Below are positions 6,570-6,880 of a stretch of 6,880 bases of DNA, piece after piece. Location of the stretch: assembly GCA_012960755.1 (NCBI GenBank), contig DUAT01000028.1, positions 1 through 6,880 of the forward strand, read 5' to 3'. The first letter of the stretch is position 1, and each line of letters opens with the position of its first letter. This DNA is from Gammaproteobacteria bacterium (lineage in GTDB: Bacteria; Pseudomonadota; Gammaproteobacteria; Pseudomonadales; Azotimanducaceae_A). The translations under genes were made by a program, and so were the position numbers. The notes beneath the pieces were generated by a model. The model saw only the letters and a list, made by a program, of their open reading frames with translations. It was not told where the DNA came from and did no database searches.

Positions 6570-6820
6570 ACCCTTACACGACGGTTGCGCGAGGGTGCCG
6601 GGTCAAATCCCGGCATTGCGCTGACAGTCGCTCGCAATGACGCGGCACTGGGTCTTTTTAACGGGGCATCGGGGTTGTGATTCAAGACAGAAGTGCGCCT
6701 GACTTCCTGGAGTCTGTGTTTTTAGATGCCAACAATCACTGGCCGAACCTCAAACCGATGCTTTGTGCCGTGCCAGTTACCGCCGCCAGTCGACCTGTCA
6801 GATCTATCTGATTCATAGAT
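6570..6820. other. Intergenic region, only a 44-codon open frame
   Basis: No recognisable gene. A GTG-started frame at 6677-6811 gives 44 residues (including FLDANNHWPNLKPML), without a Shine-Dalgarno sequence. It could be a protein scrap or chance; I do not recognise it. The left part holds the hairpins described separately. Confidence 0.35.
6597..6640. repeat. Double-hairpin repeat resembling the CGTCATTGCGA intergenic family
   Basis: There are two adjacent stems. GCCGGG/CCCGGC (6597-6602 and 6609-6614) has loop TCAAAT. CATTGCG/CGCAATG (6614-6620 and 6633-6639) has a 12-nt loop. The right end read on the minus strand is CGTCATTGCGAGCGACTGTC, whose start matches the core seen in many dispersed palindromic intergenic repeats of bacteria. 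Only one copy is present in the window, so membership of a genome-wide family is inferred. Confidence 0.45.
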
Positions 6821-6859
6821 TAATAACCTTGGCTATAATAACCTTGCTTATTATTAGCC
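6821..6859. promoter_or_regulatory. Candidate promoter/operator: TATAAT within direct and inverted repeats
   Basis: TAATAACCTTG occurs twice, at 6821-6831 and 6836-6846, with a 15-base period. An overlapping imperfect inverted repeat pairs GGCTATAATAA (6831-6841) with TTATTATTAGCC (6848-6859) around loop CCTTGC, with one bulged base. A perfect TATAAT lies at 6834-6839, but the -35 region (around 6811-6816, ATTCAT) is poor. The arrangement fits a regulated promoter for a gene beyond the right edge; this is inference. Confidence 0.35.
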
Positions 6860-6880
6860 AGCCTACTACATGATTGCCAT

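Noticed and set aside
6590..6616. A tRNA T-arm-like string (GGGTCAAATCCC) that could mark a tRNA 3' end or attachment site
   Set aside because: The stem and loop are 6+6 rather than the 5+7 of a T arm, the TTC of the loop is missing, and no acceptor, anticodon or D arm can be formed with the sequence upstream.
1..6880. Mobile element or CRISPR structures: transposase, integrase, terminal inverted repeats, regularly spaced repeats
   Set aside because: None is visible on either strand. The repeats found are pieces of the AOR gene end and its flank, in direct orientation and of different ages.

Overview
The window looks like a chromosomal accessory region of a Gram-negative bacterium, most likely a proteobacterium. 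Support for this comes from a periplasmic DsbC-type disulfide isomerase, an Sec-exported metalloprotease, and an aldehyde ferredoxin oxidoreductase (AOR) tail of the YdhV type. I cannot place it to genus. No rRNA, complete tRNA, CRISPR array, transposase or integrase is visible.

Layout from left to right: (1) the last 78 codons of an AOR gene; (2) a ~440 nt stretch with no convincing gene; (3) a 795-residue exported protein combining a CLCA-like zinc metalloprotease domain, a von Willebrand factor A (VWA) domain and a CLCA-like C-terminal beta domain, closed by a strong intrinsic terminator; (4) a convergent dsbC-like gene on the minus strand; (5) a short, internally deleted relic of the AOR 3' end; (6) the C-terminal part of a multi-rhodanese protein, whose first codons lie in sequence repeated elsewhere in the window, translationally coupled to (7) an amidase-signature hydrolase; (8) a second, more decayed AOR 3'-end relic, followed by hairpin-forming intergenic sequence and a TATAAT-containing inverted repeat at the right edge.

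The organising feature is that the 3' end of the AOR gene occurs three times in the same orientation (about 34, 4321 and 6322). The copies bracket two unrelated cargo blocks: protease plus dsbC, and rhodanese plus amidase. Copy 2 is a mosaic. Its coding part shares 47 consecutive bases with copy 1, while its downstream 45 nt match the flank of copy 3 at 38 of 45 positions. This suggests that recombination at AOR 3' ends has assembled the locus.

Functionally, the protease is rich in cysteine (14 residues, all between 54 and 477) and exported, and the gene facing it encodes a periplasmic disulfide isomerase, so a folding relationship is plausible. The rhodanese/amidase pair overlaps by one base (TGATG) and was probably part of an operon whose upstream end has been lost.
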